Shown here piece after piece: positions 18,692 through 27,348 of a stretch of 64,000 nt of DNA (position 1 is the stretch's first letter; each line of letters starts with the position of its first letter). The DNA is from G965276675 sp965276675. Lineage in GTDB: Bacteria; Acidobacteriota; Terriglobia; Terriglobales; Acidobacteriaceae. The notes beneath the pieces are model-generated. The model had not been told where the DNA came from and did no database searches. It saw only the letters and a list, made by a program, of their open reading frames with translations. The translations under genes and the position numbers were made by a program. The stretch is from the NCBI GenBank assembly GCA_965276675.1, contig OZ255624.1, positions 2,666,001 to 2,730,000 of the forward strand, written 5' to 3'.

Positions 18692-20011
18692 TTAGACGGC
18701 CTGACCCACCAGACTATTCGGAAAACTGTTCGTGATCTGAACAGGCACGTAGCTCCCGGGCGCTGGCAGGATGGGGCTCGCGACGGTAAAGTTTACCGTA
18801 ATGTTTTGCGAACTGCGCCCGATCACCTGGCCGCGGGCCTGGTTGTGGCCCTCCACTGCTGCTTCGAGCACCTGACCCACACGCTGGCCATAGGTCGCGC
18901 GTTGCAACTCACGTTGGCGATCCAGCAGGATCTGCAAGCGGCGGCTCTTCTCTTCTTCCGGAATGGCATCGATCATCGTGAGTGCTGGTGTGTTCGGACG
19001 CGGCGAGTATTTGAAGGCGAAGACGGCGTCGTAGCCGACCTCGCCCAGCAGCGTGAGGGTCTCTTCAAATTCCTCCACAGTCTCACCAGGAAAGCCAACG
19101 ATGATGTCCGTAGTAATGCTGATAGCCCGGTGGGCGGCTTTGATCCAGCGGATGCGCTCCAGGTACTGCTCACGGGTATACTCACGCTGCATTCTGCCCA
19201 AGGTAGTCGACGATCCGCTCTGCACCGGCAGGTGTACATGGTCGCACAGGGTCGGTGTGGCGTCGATGGCCTCGACGATGTCCTTTATAAAGTCGCGCGG
19301 ATGCGAGGTGGTAAAGCGCACGCGGCGAATGCCCGGCACCTCTCCCACAGCGGTCAGCAGTTCCGCGAAGCTCAACTTCCCTTCCGGGTCGCGATACGAG
19401 TTGACGTTCTGCCCCAGCAGCTGGATCTCGCTATAGCCGGCCTCCGCCATGCGACGCGCCTCGGCCAACACGGAAGCCGGAGTACGGCTGCGCTCCTTAC
19501 CGCGTGTGTACGGCACCACACAGTAGGCGCAGAACTTGTCGCATCCCTCGATGATCGTGATGTACCCGCGATAGGGATTCGAGCGCGCCGTAAACTCGGT
19601 CTCAAAGGTCTCTTCTGTCTGCCGGTCATCGAGACCGGTGATGTGCGCCTCACCCGCCTGCAGCCGCTCCAGCATCTCGGGCAGCCGCCGGTAGGAGGCC
19701 GATCCGGAGACGATGGACACATACGGCGCGCGCTCGAAGATGCGCTCGCCCTCCTGCTGCGCCACGCAGCCCAGCACGCCAAAGCGCTTACCCTGCTTGT
19801 GCAGCTTCTTGTAATCGTTCAGGCGGTTGAAGACCTTCTGCTCTGCTTTGTCGCGGATCGAACAGGTGTTATAGAGAATGAGGCCAGCGTCTTCTTCGTT
19901 CTGGACCTGGTTATAGCCCTCGTGCTCCAGCGTGCCAATGACCTTCTCCGAGTCATGTACGTTCATCTGACAGCCAAAAGTCTCGAGGTAGAAGGTCTTG
20001 TCCACAGCCAT
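18692..20011 (-). CDS. miaB: tRNA-2-methylthio-N6-dimethylallyladenosine synthase
   Basis: Radical-SAM methylthiotransferase acting on i6A37 of tRNAs. 439 residues in three domains. The N-terminal UPF0004 domain has Cys in ETFGCQMNVHDSE, NTCSIRDKA and LGCVAQQEG, which bind the auxiliary cluster. The radical-SAM core has EGCDKFCAYCVVPYTRG. A C-terminal TRAM domain ends near VPVQITNSFPNSLVG. The NTCSIRDKA motif favours MiaB over MtaB or RimO. It is divergent from a methyltransferase gene and is followed by the DUF151 gene. Confidence 0.96.
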   Translation of the reverse strand: MAVDKTFYLETFGCQMNVHDSEKVIGTLEHEGYNQVQNEEDAGLILYNTCSIRDKAEQKVFNRLNDYKKLHKQGKRFGVLGCVAQQEGERIFERAPYVSIVSGSASYRRLPEMLERLQAGEAHITGLDDRQTEETFETEFTARSNPYRGYITIIEGCDKFCAYCVVPYTRGKERSRTPASVLAEARRMAEAGYSEIQLLGQNVNSYRDPEGKLSFAELLTAVGEVPGIRRVRFTTSHPRDFIKDIVEAIDATPTLCDHVHLPVQSGSSTTLGRMQREYTREQYLERIRWIKAAHRAISITTDIIVGFPGETVEEFEETLTLLGEVGYDAVFAFKYSPRPNTPALTMIDAIPEEEKSRRLQILLDRQRELQRATYGQRVGQVLEAAVEGHNQARGQVIGRSSQNITVNFTVASPILPAPGSYVPVQITNSFPNSLVGQAV

Positions 20012-20044
20012 GGTGAATCAAAGTATACCTCTCACGACACCTGC

Positions 20045-20123
20045 CATCCTGAGCGAAGCCATCTCGCGAAGCGAGATCGGCGAGGTCGAAGAGCCTGCCC
20101 TGAGCGGAGTCGAAGGGACCTGC
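20045..20123. repeat. Dispersed intergenic repeat, family A (double copy)
   Basis: Contains CATCCTGAGCGAAGCC at the left and CCTGAGCGGAGTCGAAGG then GACCTGC at the right, with an inner hairpin ATCTCGCGAAGCGAGAT. Related units occur at 24042, 28144, 31228, 31886 and 32717. It lies in the gap between the divergent miaB and methyltransferase genes. Confidence 0.65.
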
Positions 20124-20186
20124 ATTGTCTTTCCACAGTTGCTCGACAAAAAGCGTGGAAGGAACATTTTCCGCATCTTTGAAATC

Positions 20187-20792
20187 ATGCAAATGGATGA
20201 ATCAGCCGACCGCGACCGTTGGAACGCGCTCTACAAAGCCGGGTCGCACACCTCGCTCACTCCCGACCAGTCCTTCGCCGAGCTTTACACCAGCTTTATC
20301 GAGCCGCGCTTCCCAAGCGGAGGCAAGGCGCTGGACATCGCGGGCGGCGTGGGCCGCAACGCACTCTGGCTGGCATCGCGCGGCTGGCGGGTTGTCCTTA
20401 ATGACCTTAGCGATGAAGCGATCCATCTCGCCGCGGTCTATGCGGCTGAGACCGGCATGTCGCTCGAAACGCGCCGGGAGAGCGGGGCAGCTACACTCGC
20501 GTGGGCTAAGAATATCGGTCTTCGCTTCGACCTGATCGTGATGCTCTTCTACCTCGATCGCGCGCTCTTCCCTGCTATGTGGGGAGCACTCGCCCCAGAG
20601 GGCGTGCTGGTGATCAAGACCCGCACAGAGGACCATCCACGCTTCGCCGCGGGCAGTAGCCATCCAGAGTATTTTCTGCGACAGGGCGAACTCGCCTCTG
20701 CATTCCCAGAACTGCGCGTTCTCCATGCAAGCGAGGAGGGCGGCATGGCGGAGCTGGTCGCGCAAGCTAGTGCATTGCAGTCCATCGCATGA
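20187..20792 (+). CDS. SAM-dependent methyltransferase, class I
   Basis: 201 residues with a Rossmann methyltransferase fold. Motif I is ALDIAGGVGRNALWLA near residue 50, the acidic end of strand 2 is VVLNDLS, and motif IV is FDLIVMLFYLDR. It resembles the TehB/UbiE-like small methyltransferases; the substrate is unknown. The ATG at 20187 (or 20193) is chosen because upstream codons fall in the dispersed repeat. It overlaps the following thioesterase gene by four bases (ATGA). Confidence 0.82.
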   Translation: MQMDESADRDRWNALYKAGSHTSLTPDQSFAELYTSFIEPRFPSGGKALDIAGGVGRNALWLASRGWRVVLNDLSDEAIHLAAVYAAETGMSLETRRESGAATLAWAKNIGLRFDLIVMLFYLDRALFPAMWGALAPEGVLVIKTRTEDHPRFAAGSSHPEYFLRQGELASAFPELRVLHASEEGGMAELVAQASALQSIA

Positions 20793-21277
20793 CAACACCC
20801 CGCACCAAGCAGTCGTCTCTCACCCCCATCGCGCACGGCAGTCAGAATGGCTGCTTCGGCTGCGGCGCCGGGAATCGTTCCGGCCTGCGGCTGAAGTTTT
20901 ACGTCGATGCAGAGGGCCGCGTCCTCTGCCGCTTCCGCCTCTCCGCGCGCTTCATGGGGCCGCCCGGCTACGCTCACGGCGGCATCATCGCAACCCTGCT
21001 CGATGAGGCCATGAGCAAGGCCAACCGCCACCGCGGCATCTACGCCATGACCCGGCACATGGAGATCGACTACCAGCGCCCGGTGCCGCTCCACACGCCG
21101 CTCATCCTTGAAGGCTGGTCGGAGAGCGATGCAGAGGGCGGCAGAAAACATCGCTGCCGCGCCGAGCTGCGCGACGCAACCGGCCGTGTCCTGGCCCACA
21201 GCCAGGGCCTCTTCATCGAGGTCAAGACTGAGCGCCTGCTGCCCGGAAAGAAAGCAGTCCAGAGCCCCAGCGAGTAA
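20789..21277 (+). CDS. PaaI-type hotdog thioesterase
   Basis: 162 residues with a hotdog fold. The helix motif GYAHGGIIATLLDEAMSKAN contains the usual HGG and the catalytic acidic residue. Upstream is NGCFGCGAGNRSGLRLKF, a CFGCG motif frequent in PaaI/THEM4-like thioesterases. The predicted activity is hydrolysis of an acyl-CoA. It is translationally coupled to the preceding methyltransferase gene. Confidence 0.9.
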   Translation: MTTPRTKQSSLTPIAHGSQNGCFGCGAGNRSGLRLKFYVDAEGRVLCRFRLSARFMGPPGYAHGGIIATLLDEAMSKANRHRGIYAMTRHMEIDYQRPVPLHTPLILEGWSESDAEGGRKHRCRAELRDATGRVLAHSQGLFIEVKTERLLPGKKAVQSPSE

Positions 21278-21399
21278 GCGGTGCGAACTGCTTGGGGCGT
21301 TACATCAAATATCGGACTAGCACGGTAAATTCCGTTGCGGAAATTCTATCTTCAGGGAATCAGTCGCACTGCCTTTGTGCAATGCAAAATACGGGCTTT

Positions 21400-21540
21400 C
21401 TTCGAGCTCGCCCGTTGAGCGCGGGATCGAGGGTGTCGGACTGGCTGACCCCATGAAGGAAGCAGGGATGTCCCTCGGGTCCTTCTACGGATAATTCGAC
21501 TCGAAGGAACAGCTTGTCTGCGAGGCCTGTAAACACGACG
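21400..21540 (+). pseudogene. Decayed N-terminal fragment of a TetR-family regulator
   Basis: The plus strand reads ERGIEGVGLADPMKEAGM, then SLGSFYG, a stop codon, then FDSKEQLVCEAC. This matches the helix-turn-helix of TetR regulators, whose usual form is GLADLMKEAG...GGFYxHFxSKEQLV. A TAA replaces the expected Lys/Arg-His, and there is no ligand-binding domain after it. Only about 45 codons can be aligned. Confidence 0.6.
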
Positions 21541-21587
21541 TGTCAAATGGGTATACCCAGTGTGACATCGAAAAGGATTTGAACTCA

Positions 21588-22205
21588 ATGCCTCAGAACA
21601 TCGTATTCGCCAGAATGGCGATTCGCGAAGGCATCATCATCAACTTCCGTTTCTATCTGCTCTTCTTGTTTCTAACCATTCTCGTGTTCCCGCTTCATGA
21701 GAGCGCTCATTATCTGATGTACCGAGCTCTATGGGTCCACCTTCACATGACCTTGAACACCGCATCTCCGACGGATCAGTCGAAGCGGAGAGCAATCGCA
21801 GAGCTAGCAGGTCCTCTGCTGAATCTATCGCTTGCTGCCTTCTCGCTGCTTATGCTGAAGTACAGTCGAAGCGCCCGAGTCTTTTGGGCCGCCACTGCCC
21901 TCTCTGCTGCGCTCATGCGCTTAAGCCTTTACGTGCTCATCCTTGTCTTTGCAGTCAAAACCGGATCGGGCATGGTCCTCGGCAACGATGAGCCAATATC
22001 AGCTCACATGTGGGGTTTGCCGAGCCTTACCTTCGTTGGTCTGATCGGGATACCGCTGTCTTGTGTGGTTTGGATGGTGGTAGGCGCGTTAGCAGGAAGT
22101 CGCCTTTTCAAATTGCTGACCCTTATAGGATTTGGATTAACGACGTTTGGCGTCGGTATTCTCATCGGTTCCGTCATCGACCCTTGGTTGTTTCCCCACC
22201 GGTAA
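21588..22205 (+). CDS. Membrane protein with HExxH motif (M50-like)
   Basis: 205 residues with about five or six hydrophobic segments. The first segment ends in PLHESAHYLMY, an HExxH zinc-binding pattern within the membrane. About 40 residues later is AELAGPLLNLSLAAFSL, resembling the AGPxxN part of M50 (site-2) proteases. A clear C-terminal DG motif was not found, so catalytic activity is not assured. The ATG at 21588 has an AAGGA ribosome-binding site; an upstream in-frame start at 21540 lies in the TetR remnant. No partner gene is evident. Confidence 0.72.
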   Translation: MPQNIVFARMAIREGIIINFRFYLLFLFLTILVFPLHESAHYLMYRALWVHLHMTLNTASPTDQSKRRAIAELAGPLLNLSLAAFSLLMLKYSRSARVFWAATALSAALMRLSLYVLILVFAVKTGSGMVLGNDEPISAHMWGLPSLTFVGLIGIPLSCVVWMVVGALAGSRLFKLLTLIGFGLTTFGVGILIGSVIDPWLFPHR

Positions 22206-22320
22206 TAATCGGAGCCTAAGACCGCCACATTGCTCTGAAACTCGTTCGCCATTCACAGACGATGGACTGCCTAGATCGCAGCTAAGCGGTCTATTTGACA
22301 TGCGGTGTGGTGACCCGCGC

Positions 22321-22857
22321 TCATCCTGCCATCATCTCCAGCAGCTTCAGCACCGTGGCCCAGTTTCGCGCCGTGCTCGTGGTGGACAGCTTGGCGTCGA
22401 AGTAGGCGTTCGTCAACTTCGTACGCGCCATGCCATTTGGCAGGTGCACGTACACGTCACGACCGCTGATACAGAAAGTATCTGGCTTAAACCGGCTCGG
22501 GTCGAGCTTCCGCATCGCTTCCTGGTTCGGAACCTCCGCAAGAAAGTAGACGTGAAGCTCCTTCTCCGGCACACCCGCCACGAGAAATGGATTCCTATCG
22601 GCTACGCCGGCCAGCTCCTCGAAAGAGCGCAGGATCACAGGCACAGCGAATCCAAAGCGCTCCACTATCTCGGCCTGGACCCTCCCCGGCAACCCTTTCA
22701 CCAGCGCAGGCGGCGCACTGAAGAGGACGTTGCCGCTTTGGATATACGTCCGCACCCCGGTGCACCCCACGCGGGTGAAGATCTCGGCCAGCTCCTTCAT
22801 CGGCACGCGATGTTTGCCGCCGACATTGATGCCCCTCAGCAGTGCAACATAGGTCAT
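22321..22857 (-). CDS. DUF1697 family protein
   Basis: 178 residues matching DUF1697. Typical parts are MTYVALLRGINVGGKHRVPM at the N-terminus, GVRTYIQSGNVLF near residue 36, and LPNGMARTKLTN followed by TARNWATVLKL near the C-terminus. No biochemical function has been established for the family. It is divergent from pdxS. Confidence 0.93.
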   Translation of the reverse strand: MTYVALLRGINVGGKHRVPMKELAEIFTRVGCTGVRTYIQSGNVLFSAPPALVKGLPGRVQAEIVERFGFAVPVILRSFEELAGVADRNPFLVAGVPEKELHVYFLAEVPNQEAMRKLDPSRFKPDTFCISGRDVYVHLPNGMARTKLTNAYFDAKLSTTSTARNWATVLKLLEMMAG

Positions 22858-23027
22858 ACTTGCTCCAGTTTGATTGTTCTTTAAACGTCACCCCATCATC
22901 AACCAAGTCATTGTGTGTGCGTCGCCGCAAACGGACTGCCATGCCGCGCCTTCTTGCGAAGAACTGTTAAGATTGAGTGTTCAACGCTGAGCGCAAGGCT
23001 AGATGCGCCGGAGCGAAGGAGTCCATC

Positions 23028-23978
23028 ATGGCTGAGTCCACAGTACACGGCAACAATGGGAGCGCGAGAGGGACCGAAACGCACGGTCTGCGTCTGAAGG
23101 TCGGCCTGGCCGAGATGCTCAAGGGCGGCGTGATCATGGACGTCACCGATGCTCTGCAGGCCGAGATCGCCGAACGCGCCGGGGCCGTGGCCGTGATGGC
23201 GCTCGAGCGTGTGCCCGCGCAGATTCGCGCCGAGGGCGGCGTCGCCCGCATGGCGCCGATCGGCAAGATCCGCGAGATCATGGCTGCAGTCTCGATCCCG
23301 GTCATGGCCAAGTGCCGCATCGGTCACTTCGCTGAAGCGCAGGTACTGCAGCAACTCGGCGTCGACTTTATCGACGAGTCCGAGGTGCTCACCCCGGCCG
23401 ACGAACTGCACCACGTCGACAAGCATGCCTTCAAAACCCCCTTCGTCTGCGGCGCGCGTGACCTGGGCGAGGCCCTCCGCCGCATCGCCGAGGGCGCCGC
23501 GATGATCCGCACCAAGGGCGAGGCCGGCACCGGCGACGTCGTCCACGCGGTCAAGCATATGCGGCAGATCGTCAAGGATATGCGGTCGCTCACCGTGCTT
23601 GGAGATGAGGAGCTCTACGCCGCCGCCAAGGACTTCCGCGCACCTTACGAGCTCATCCGCATGGTCGCGAAGAGCGGCAAGCTGCCCGTGCCGAACTTCT
23701 CTGCGGGCGGCATCGCCACCCCCGCCGACGCAGCCCTGGTGCGCCAGCTCGGCGCCGAGGCAGTCTTCGTCGGCTCCGGCATCTTCATGCAGGACTCCTA
23801 CACCTTTGCCCCACCCGCCGAAGCGGAGATCCGCGCCAAGGCCATCGTCCGCGCCACCACCCATTACGACGATCCCAAGGTGCTGGCCGAGACCAGCGCG
23901 GAATGCATCGGCGCCATGAAGGGACTAGCCATCGCCGCGCTCGACCAAAGCGCCTTGCTCCAAACCCGCGGCTGGTAG
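23028..23978 (+). CDS. pdxS: Pyridoxal 5'-phosphate synthase, PdxS lyase subunit
   Basis: Synthase subunit of the PdxS/PdxT complex, which makes PLP from ribose 5-phosphate, glyceraldehyde 3-phosphate and ammonia. 316 residues from the ATG at 23028, which has an AAGGAG ribosome-binding site; the family is about 290 residues, so there is a short N-terminal extension. Signature motifs are GGVIMDVTDALQAEIAERAG, MALERVPAQIR, and VMAKCRIGHFAEAQ with the ammonia-site Lys. Late in the sequence are FSAGGIATPADAALV and FVGSGIF. pdxT follows after 177 bases. Confidence 0.97.
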   Translation: MAESTVHGNNGSARGTETHGLRLKVGLAEMLKGGVIMDVTDALQAEIAERAGAVAVMALERVPAQIRAEGGVARMAPIGKIREIMAAVSIPVMAKCRIGHFAEAQVLQQLGVDFIDESEVLTPADELHHVDKHAFKTPFVCGARDLGEALRRIAEGAAMIRTKGEAGTGDVVHAVKHMRQIVKDMRSLTVLGDEELYAAAKDFRAPYELIRMVAKSGKLPVPNFSAGGIATPADAALVRQLGAEAVFVGSGIFMQDSYTFAPPAEAEIRAKAIVRATTHYDDPKVLAETSAECIGAMKGLAIAALDQSALLQTRGW

Positions 23979-24000
23979 GACTAGCCGTCCCTGCAGACGC
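23978..24000. repeat. Dispersed intergenic repeat, family B
   Basis: GGACTAGCCGTCC followed by CTGCAGACGC, directly at the pdxS stop codon. Close copies lie at 28723-28745 and 56070-56093. Confidence 0.5.
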
Positions 24001-24041
24001 GCCGGTGCCCCATACGTCACCTCGTCCAAATGATAACAACT

Positions 24042-24094
24042 GTCATCCCGACCGAAGTTGACGCTAAAGGCGTCAACGGAGCGGAGGGATCTGC
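24042..24094. repeat. Dispersed intergenic repeat, family A (variant with hairpin)
   Basis: Begins TGTCATCCCGACCGAAG and ends GGAGCGGAGGGATCTGC. A 7-bp stem, TTGACGC with GCGTCAA (24058-24076), interrupts the middle. It lies between pdxS and pdxT. Confidence 0.5.
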
Positions 24095-24155
24095 TTTTTC
24101 TCTGCCGCGATGAACGAAAAAGACGCCTTAAGACTTTACTCGAATCTAGACATCC

Positions 24156-24788
24156 ATGTCTGACCCCGCCCACCAAACAGTCAAACCTCGTATCGGCGTG
24201 CTCGCCATCCAAGGCGATTACGCCGCGCACGCCGATGCGCTCAGGGAGTCAGGCGCAGACCCCGCCCTGGTCCGCACGCCAGCGGAACTCGCGGGTCTCG
24301 ACGGCCTGATCATCCCAGGTGGCGAGTCAACGACCTTCTTAAAGTTTCTAGAACGAGATGGTTTTCTGGAAATACTTAAAGCGTTTGTCGAAGAAAACCC
24401 GTCCTTTGGCACCTGCGCTGGCTGCATCCTCATGGCCGACGAAATTCTCCATCCCGCCCAAAAGAGTCTTGGCGCCCTCCGCGCGACCGTGGAGCGCAAC
24501 GCCTATGGACGCCAGGTCGACTCCTCGATCGAGCAGACGCCAACCACGCTCGGCGGCGGACCACTGGAAACCGTCTACATCCGCGCTCCCCGCATCCTGA
24601 AGACAGGTCCGGGCGTCAAGGTGCTCGCCGAGCGCGAAGGCTTCCCTGTCCTGGTTCAACAAGAACACCTGCTCGCCGCCACCTTTCATCCCGAACTCTC
24701 CGCAGACCGGCGCGTCCATCAGCACTTTGTCAAGATGGTGCGCGCTCACCTTAGCACTAAGACTCACACCAGGGCTGCTGCGGAGTAG
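24156..24788 (+). CDS. pdxT: Pyridoxal 5'-phosphate synthase, PdxT glutaminase subunit
   Basis: Class-I glutamine amidotransferase that supplies ammonia to PdxS. 210 residues, near the usual length. IGVLAIQGDYAAH is at the N-terminus, PGGESTTF near residue 54, and the nucleophile Cys87 in FGTCAGCILM. The catalytic His/Glu lie in ATFHPELSAD, followed by VHQHFVKMV. A cytochrome oxidase subunit II gene begins right after its stop. Confidence 0.97.
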   Translation: MSDPAHQTVKPRIGVLAIQGDYAAHADALRESGADPALVRTPAELAGLDGLIIPGGESTTFLKFLERDGFLEILKAFVEENPSFGTCAGCILMADEILHPAQKSLGALRATVERNAYGRQVDSSIEQTPTTLGGGPLETVYIRAPRILKTGPGVKVLAEREGFPVLVQQEHLLAATFHPELSADRRVHQHFVKMVRAHLSTKTHTRAAAE

Positions 24789-24789
24789 C

Positions 24790-25569
24790 GTGCCCACATC
24801 CGTCATCTCGCCCGCCACTCTGCTCCTGCCGAGCCGCTGGTGGATGCCGCCGAACGCCGCAGCCCATGGCTTTGCCGTCGATCACCTGATGCGCTGGGAC
24901 CTGGCATGGCTGGTTGGCATGGGCCTGCTCGCTCATCTCCTACTCCTAATTGCCTTCATTAGGAGGCGTCACGCTCGCGGTGCCCCATCAGCCTGGCTGG
25001 TGGAGCTGCTGCCGCTCCTGGCCATCTCGCTTCTGTTTGCCTGGATGACAATCAGTGCGCAAGGGCTCTGGGCGGGCAGCCGTTTCGAGGGACCGTCGCC
25101 GACTGCCATGCAGGTCGAGGTGGTCGGCCAACAGTTCCAGTGGTACTTCCACTACCCAGGCGTAGATGCCACATATGGAGAGAGTAAGCCAGAGCTGGTC
25201 GGTGCCGCAGCTGGCAACAACATCGGCCTCGATCCCGCCGACGACCACGGCCGTGATGACCTGGTCGCCAGCGAACTCGTCCTTCCCCTCGGCCGCGAAA
25301 TCGACGTTCAGCTCCGGTCCCTCGACGTGATCCACGGCTTCTTCATCCCGGCCATGCGGCTCAAACAGAATGCCGTGCCTGGCCTGGTGCTGCACGTACA
25401 TTTCACCCCAGTTGCGACTGGCGTCTTTCCCATCCTATGCACTCAGGTCTGCGGTTCAGGGCACGCACGAATGCAGGCGCGTCTACGCGTCGTCCCACCC
25501 GCGGAGTACCAGTCGTGGCTGGCCATACGCAGCGCTGCACGCGCTCGCAGTACCGGAGGGCTGCCGTGA
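24790..25569 (+). CDS. coxB: Cytochrome c oxidase subunit II
   Basis: About 259 residues. Two N-terminal transmembrane segments (near 32-52 and 68-90) are followed by the cupredoxin CuA domain. EVVGQQFQWYFHYPG carries the aromatic electron-entry patch. CuA ligands are visible in DVIHGFFIP (His) and CTQVCGSGHARM (two Cys, His, Met). The residue between the Cys that is usually Glu is Gln here. A GTG at 24790, one base after the pdxT stop, is chosen; an ATG at 24727 would overlap pdxT by 62 bases. It overlaps the subunit I gene by four bases (GTGA). No fused cytochrome c domain is present. Confidence 0.9.
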   Translation: MPTSVISPATLLLPSRWWMPPNAAAHGFAVDHLMRWDLAWLVGMGLLAHLLLLIAFIRRRHARGAPSAWLVELLPLLAISLLFAWMTISAQGLWAGSRFEGPSPTAMQVEVVGQQFQWYFHYPGVDATYGESKPELVGAAAGNNIGLDPADDHGRDDLVASELVLPLGREIDVQLRSLDVIHGFFIPAMRLKQNAVPGLVLHVHFTPVATGVFPILCTQVCGSGHARMQARLRVVPPAEYQSWLAIRSAARARSTGGLP

Positions 25570-27326
25570 ACCCACCTCTCACACCGGCGTCGGTTCCCCG
25601 ACCGCGTCACGGCCCGCGCACCTCCCTGCTCCGCCGCATCTTCACCACGGACCACCGCACCCTGGGCATCCGATATCTGCTGCTCTCGCTCGTCGCCGTC
25701 GCTGTGGGTACCTGCCTGTCACTCGCCATGCGCCTGCACCTGGCATGGCCTGAACTGCCGTTGCCCTTCCACGGCGAGATGCGCCCGGAAGAGTACCTCG
25801 CCCTCGTCACCATCCACGGCACGCTGATGGTTTTCTTCGTCCTCACCACGGCGCCCCAGAGTGGCTTCGCCAACCTGGTCCTGCCGGAGCAGATCGGCGC
25901 CCGGCGCATGGCGCTCCCCTGGCTGAACGCCCTTGGCTTCTGGCTGACTGCCCTCGCACTGATGGTCCTGCTATCGGCGTTTTTCGTGCCCGGTGGGGGT
26001 CCAATCTCTGGCTGGACTAGCTACCCACCACTGAGCGCCGTGCCCTCCGCCGGACCGGGACAAGGTCTCGGCATTGACATCTGGCTGCTCTCACTTGGCA
26101 TCTTCTGCGTGGCCGCGTGGCTCAGTTCGATCAACCTGCTAGCCACCATTGTCGGCGAGCGCACCGCCGGTATGACCTTCGGCCGTATGCCGCTCACCGT
26201 CTGGTCATGGCTGGTCACCTCCTTGCTCATCCTGCTTGCCTTCGGCGTTCTCTTCGCGGCGCTGGTCCTGCTCTTCTGCGACCGGCATCTCGGCACCAGC
26301 TTCTTCATCCCCATGGGGGATCTCGTCAGCGGACAAATCGTCAGCCATGGCACGCAAACGGAGGGCGATGGCTCGCCGCTGCTCTGGCTCCACCTCTTCT
26401 GGTTCTTTGGCCATCCTGAGGTGTATATCGCCATCCTGCCCGGCATGGGCATGGTCTCTGGCATTCTTGCCGACTTCAGCCGCCGCCCCATCGTCGGCTA
26501 CCGGCTGATGGCCGCAACCACCGTCCTGATCGGGCTGCTGGGCTTCGTCGTCTGGGGCCACCACATGTTTGTCAGCGGCATGAACCCTTATGCCGGAACC
26601 GCCTTTGCCCTCACCACCATGGCTATCGCCATTCCCAGCGCGGCGAAGGTCCTCAGCTGGCTCGGCACCGTCTGGCGCGGTGGCCTGCTCCGCACCACGC
26701 CCATGCTCTTCGCCCTCGGCTTCGTCTCGCTCTTCGTCGCCGGTGGCCTCAGCGGTCCCCTCCTTGCCCTACCCGCGCTCGACGCCTACCTGCACAACAC
26801 CTTCTTTGTCGTCGCCCACTTTCATCTCATCATGGCCATGGCTGGCGCCTTCTCCATCTTTGCCGGGGTCTACTACTGGTTTCCGCTCATGACCGGACGC
26901 TTGCTCAACGAATCGCTCGGCAAGCTCCACTTCTGGCTCACCTTCATCGGCGCGTATGGCACCTTTTTTCCTATGCATCTGGAGGGGCTGGCCGGCCGTC
27001 CACGACACTACGCGCAGATCACCGGATCCACCTCCTCGCTCGCCGGCCTCATGCACACCGAACGCGCCATCAGCTGGGCGGCTTTCTTTCTCGGCGCCGC
27101 GCAGCTCATCTTCCTGGCCAACCTGCTCTGGAGCGCCCGTCGCGGCCGCGTCGCCGGAGAGAATCCCTGGCGCGCCACCACGCTCGAATGGAGAGCTCCT
27201 GCACTCTCGGGACCGGTGGTGCGCGGTCCGTACGACTATGGGTTGCCACCAGGAATTGCGCCCGGCGTTCGCACTAGTGACAAGGATTTCTTGATGCAGT
27301 GCGAACCGGACGCTGAACTGGAGTAA
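25566..27326 (+). CDS. coxA: Cytochrome c oxidase subunit I
   Basis: 586-residue haem-copper oxidase core with about 12 transmembrane segments. Haem a and a3 ligands are VTIHGTLMVFF and VVAHFHLIM. CuB ligands are the His of GHPEVY (with the cross-linked Tyr) and WGHHMFVSG. The GHPEVY Glu places it near the A1 type. The K-pathway Lys is kept in IPSAAKVLSW. In contrast, the segment that normally reads GAPDMAFP is GARRMALP, so the D-pathway entry Asp is missing. The GTG at 25566 is set by the four-base overlap with subunit II. It reduces oxygen to water and probably pumps protons. Confidence 0.95.
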   Translation: MNPPLTPASVPRPRHGPRTSLLRRIFTTDHRTLGIRYLLLSLVAVAVGTCLSLAMRLHLAWPELPLPFHGEMRPEEYLALVTIHGTLMVFFVLTTAPQSGFANLVLPEQIGARRMALPWLNALGFWLTALALMVLLSAFFVPGGGPISGWTSYPPLSAVPSAGPGQGLGIDIWLLSLGIFCVAAWLSSINLLATIVGERTAGMTFGRMPLTVWSWLVTSLLILLAFGVLFAALVLLFCDRHLGTSFFIPMGDLVSGQIVSHGTQTEGDGSPLLWLHLFWFFGHPEVYIAILPGMGMVSGILADFSRRPIVGYRLMAATTVLIGLLGFVVWGHHMFVSGMNPYAGTAFALTTMAIAIPSAAKVLSWLGTVWRGGLLRTTPMLFALGFVSLFVAGGLSGPLLALPALDAYLHNTFFVVAHFHLIMAMAGAFSIFAGVYYWFPLMTGRLLNESLGKLHFWLTFIGAYGTFFPMHLEGLAGRPRHYAQITGSTSSLAGLMHTERAISWAAFFLGAAQLIFLANLLWSARRGRVAGENPWRATTLEWRAPALSGPVVRGPYDYGLPPGIAPGVRTSDKDFLMQCEPDAELE

Positions 27327-27348
27327 TCTTTGATCACGGAGTCACGCG

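Noticed and set aside
21352..21588. 78-codon minus-strand frame near 21.4 kb
   Set aside because: The plus strand here reads as a TetR remnant; the minus frame is Arg/Ser-rich noise.
22908..23864. 318-codon minus-strand frame opposite pdxS
   Set aside because: Gly/Asp/Leu-rich shadow of pdxS; no family resemblance.
24727..24789. Upstream start for cytochrome oxidase subunit II
   Set aside because: Would overlap pdxT by 62 bases and add residues encoded in the other frame of a conserved C-terminus; the GTG at 24790 is simpler.
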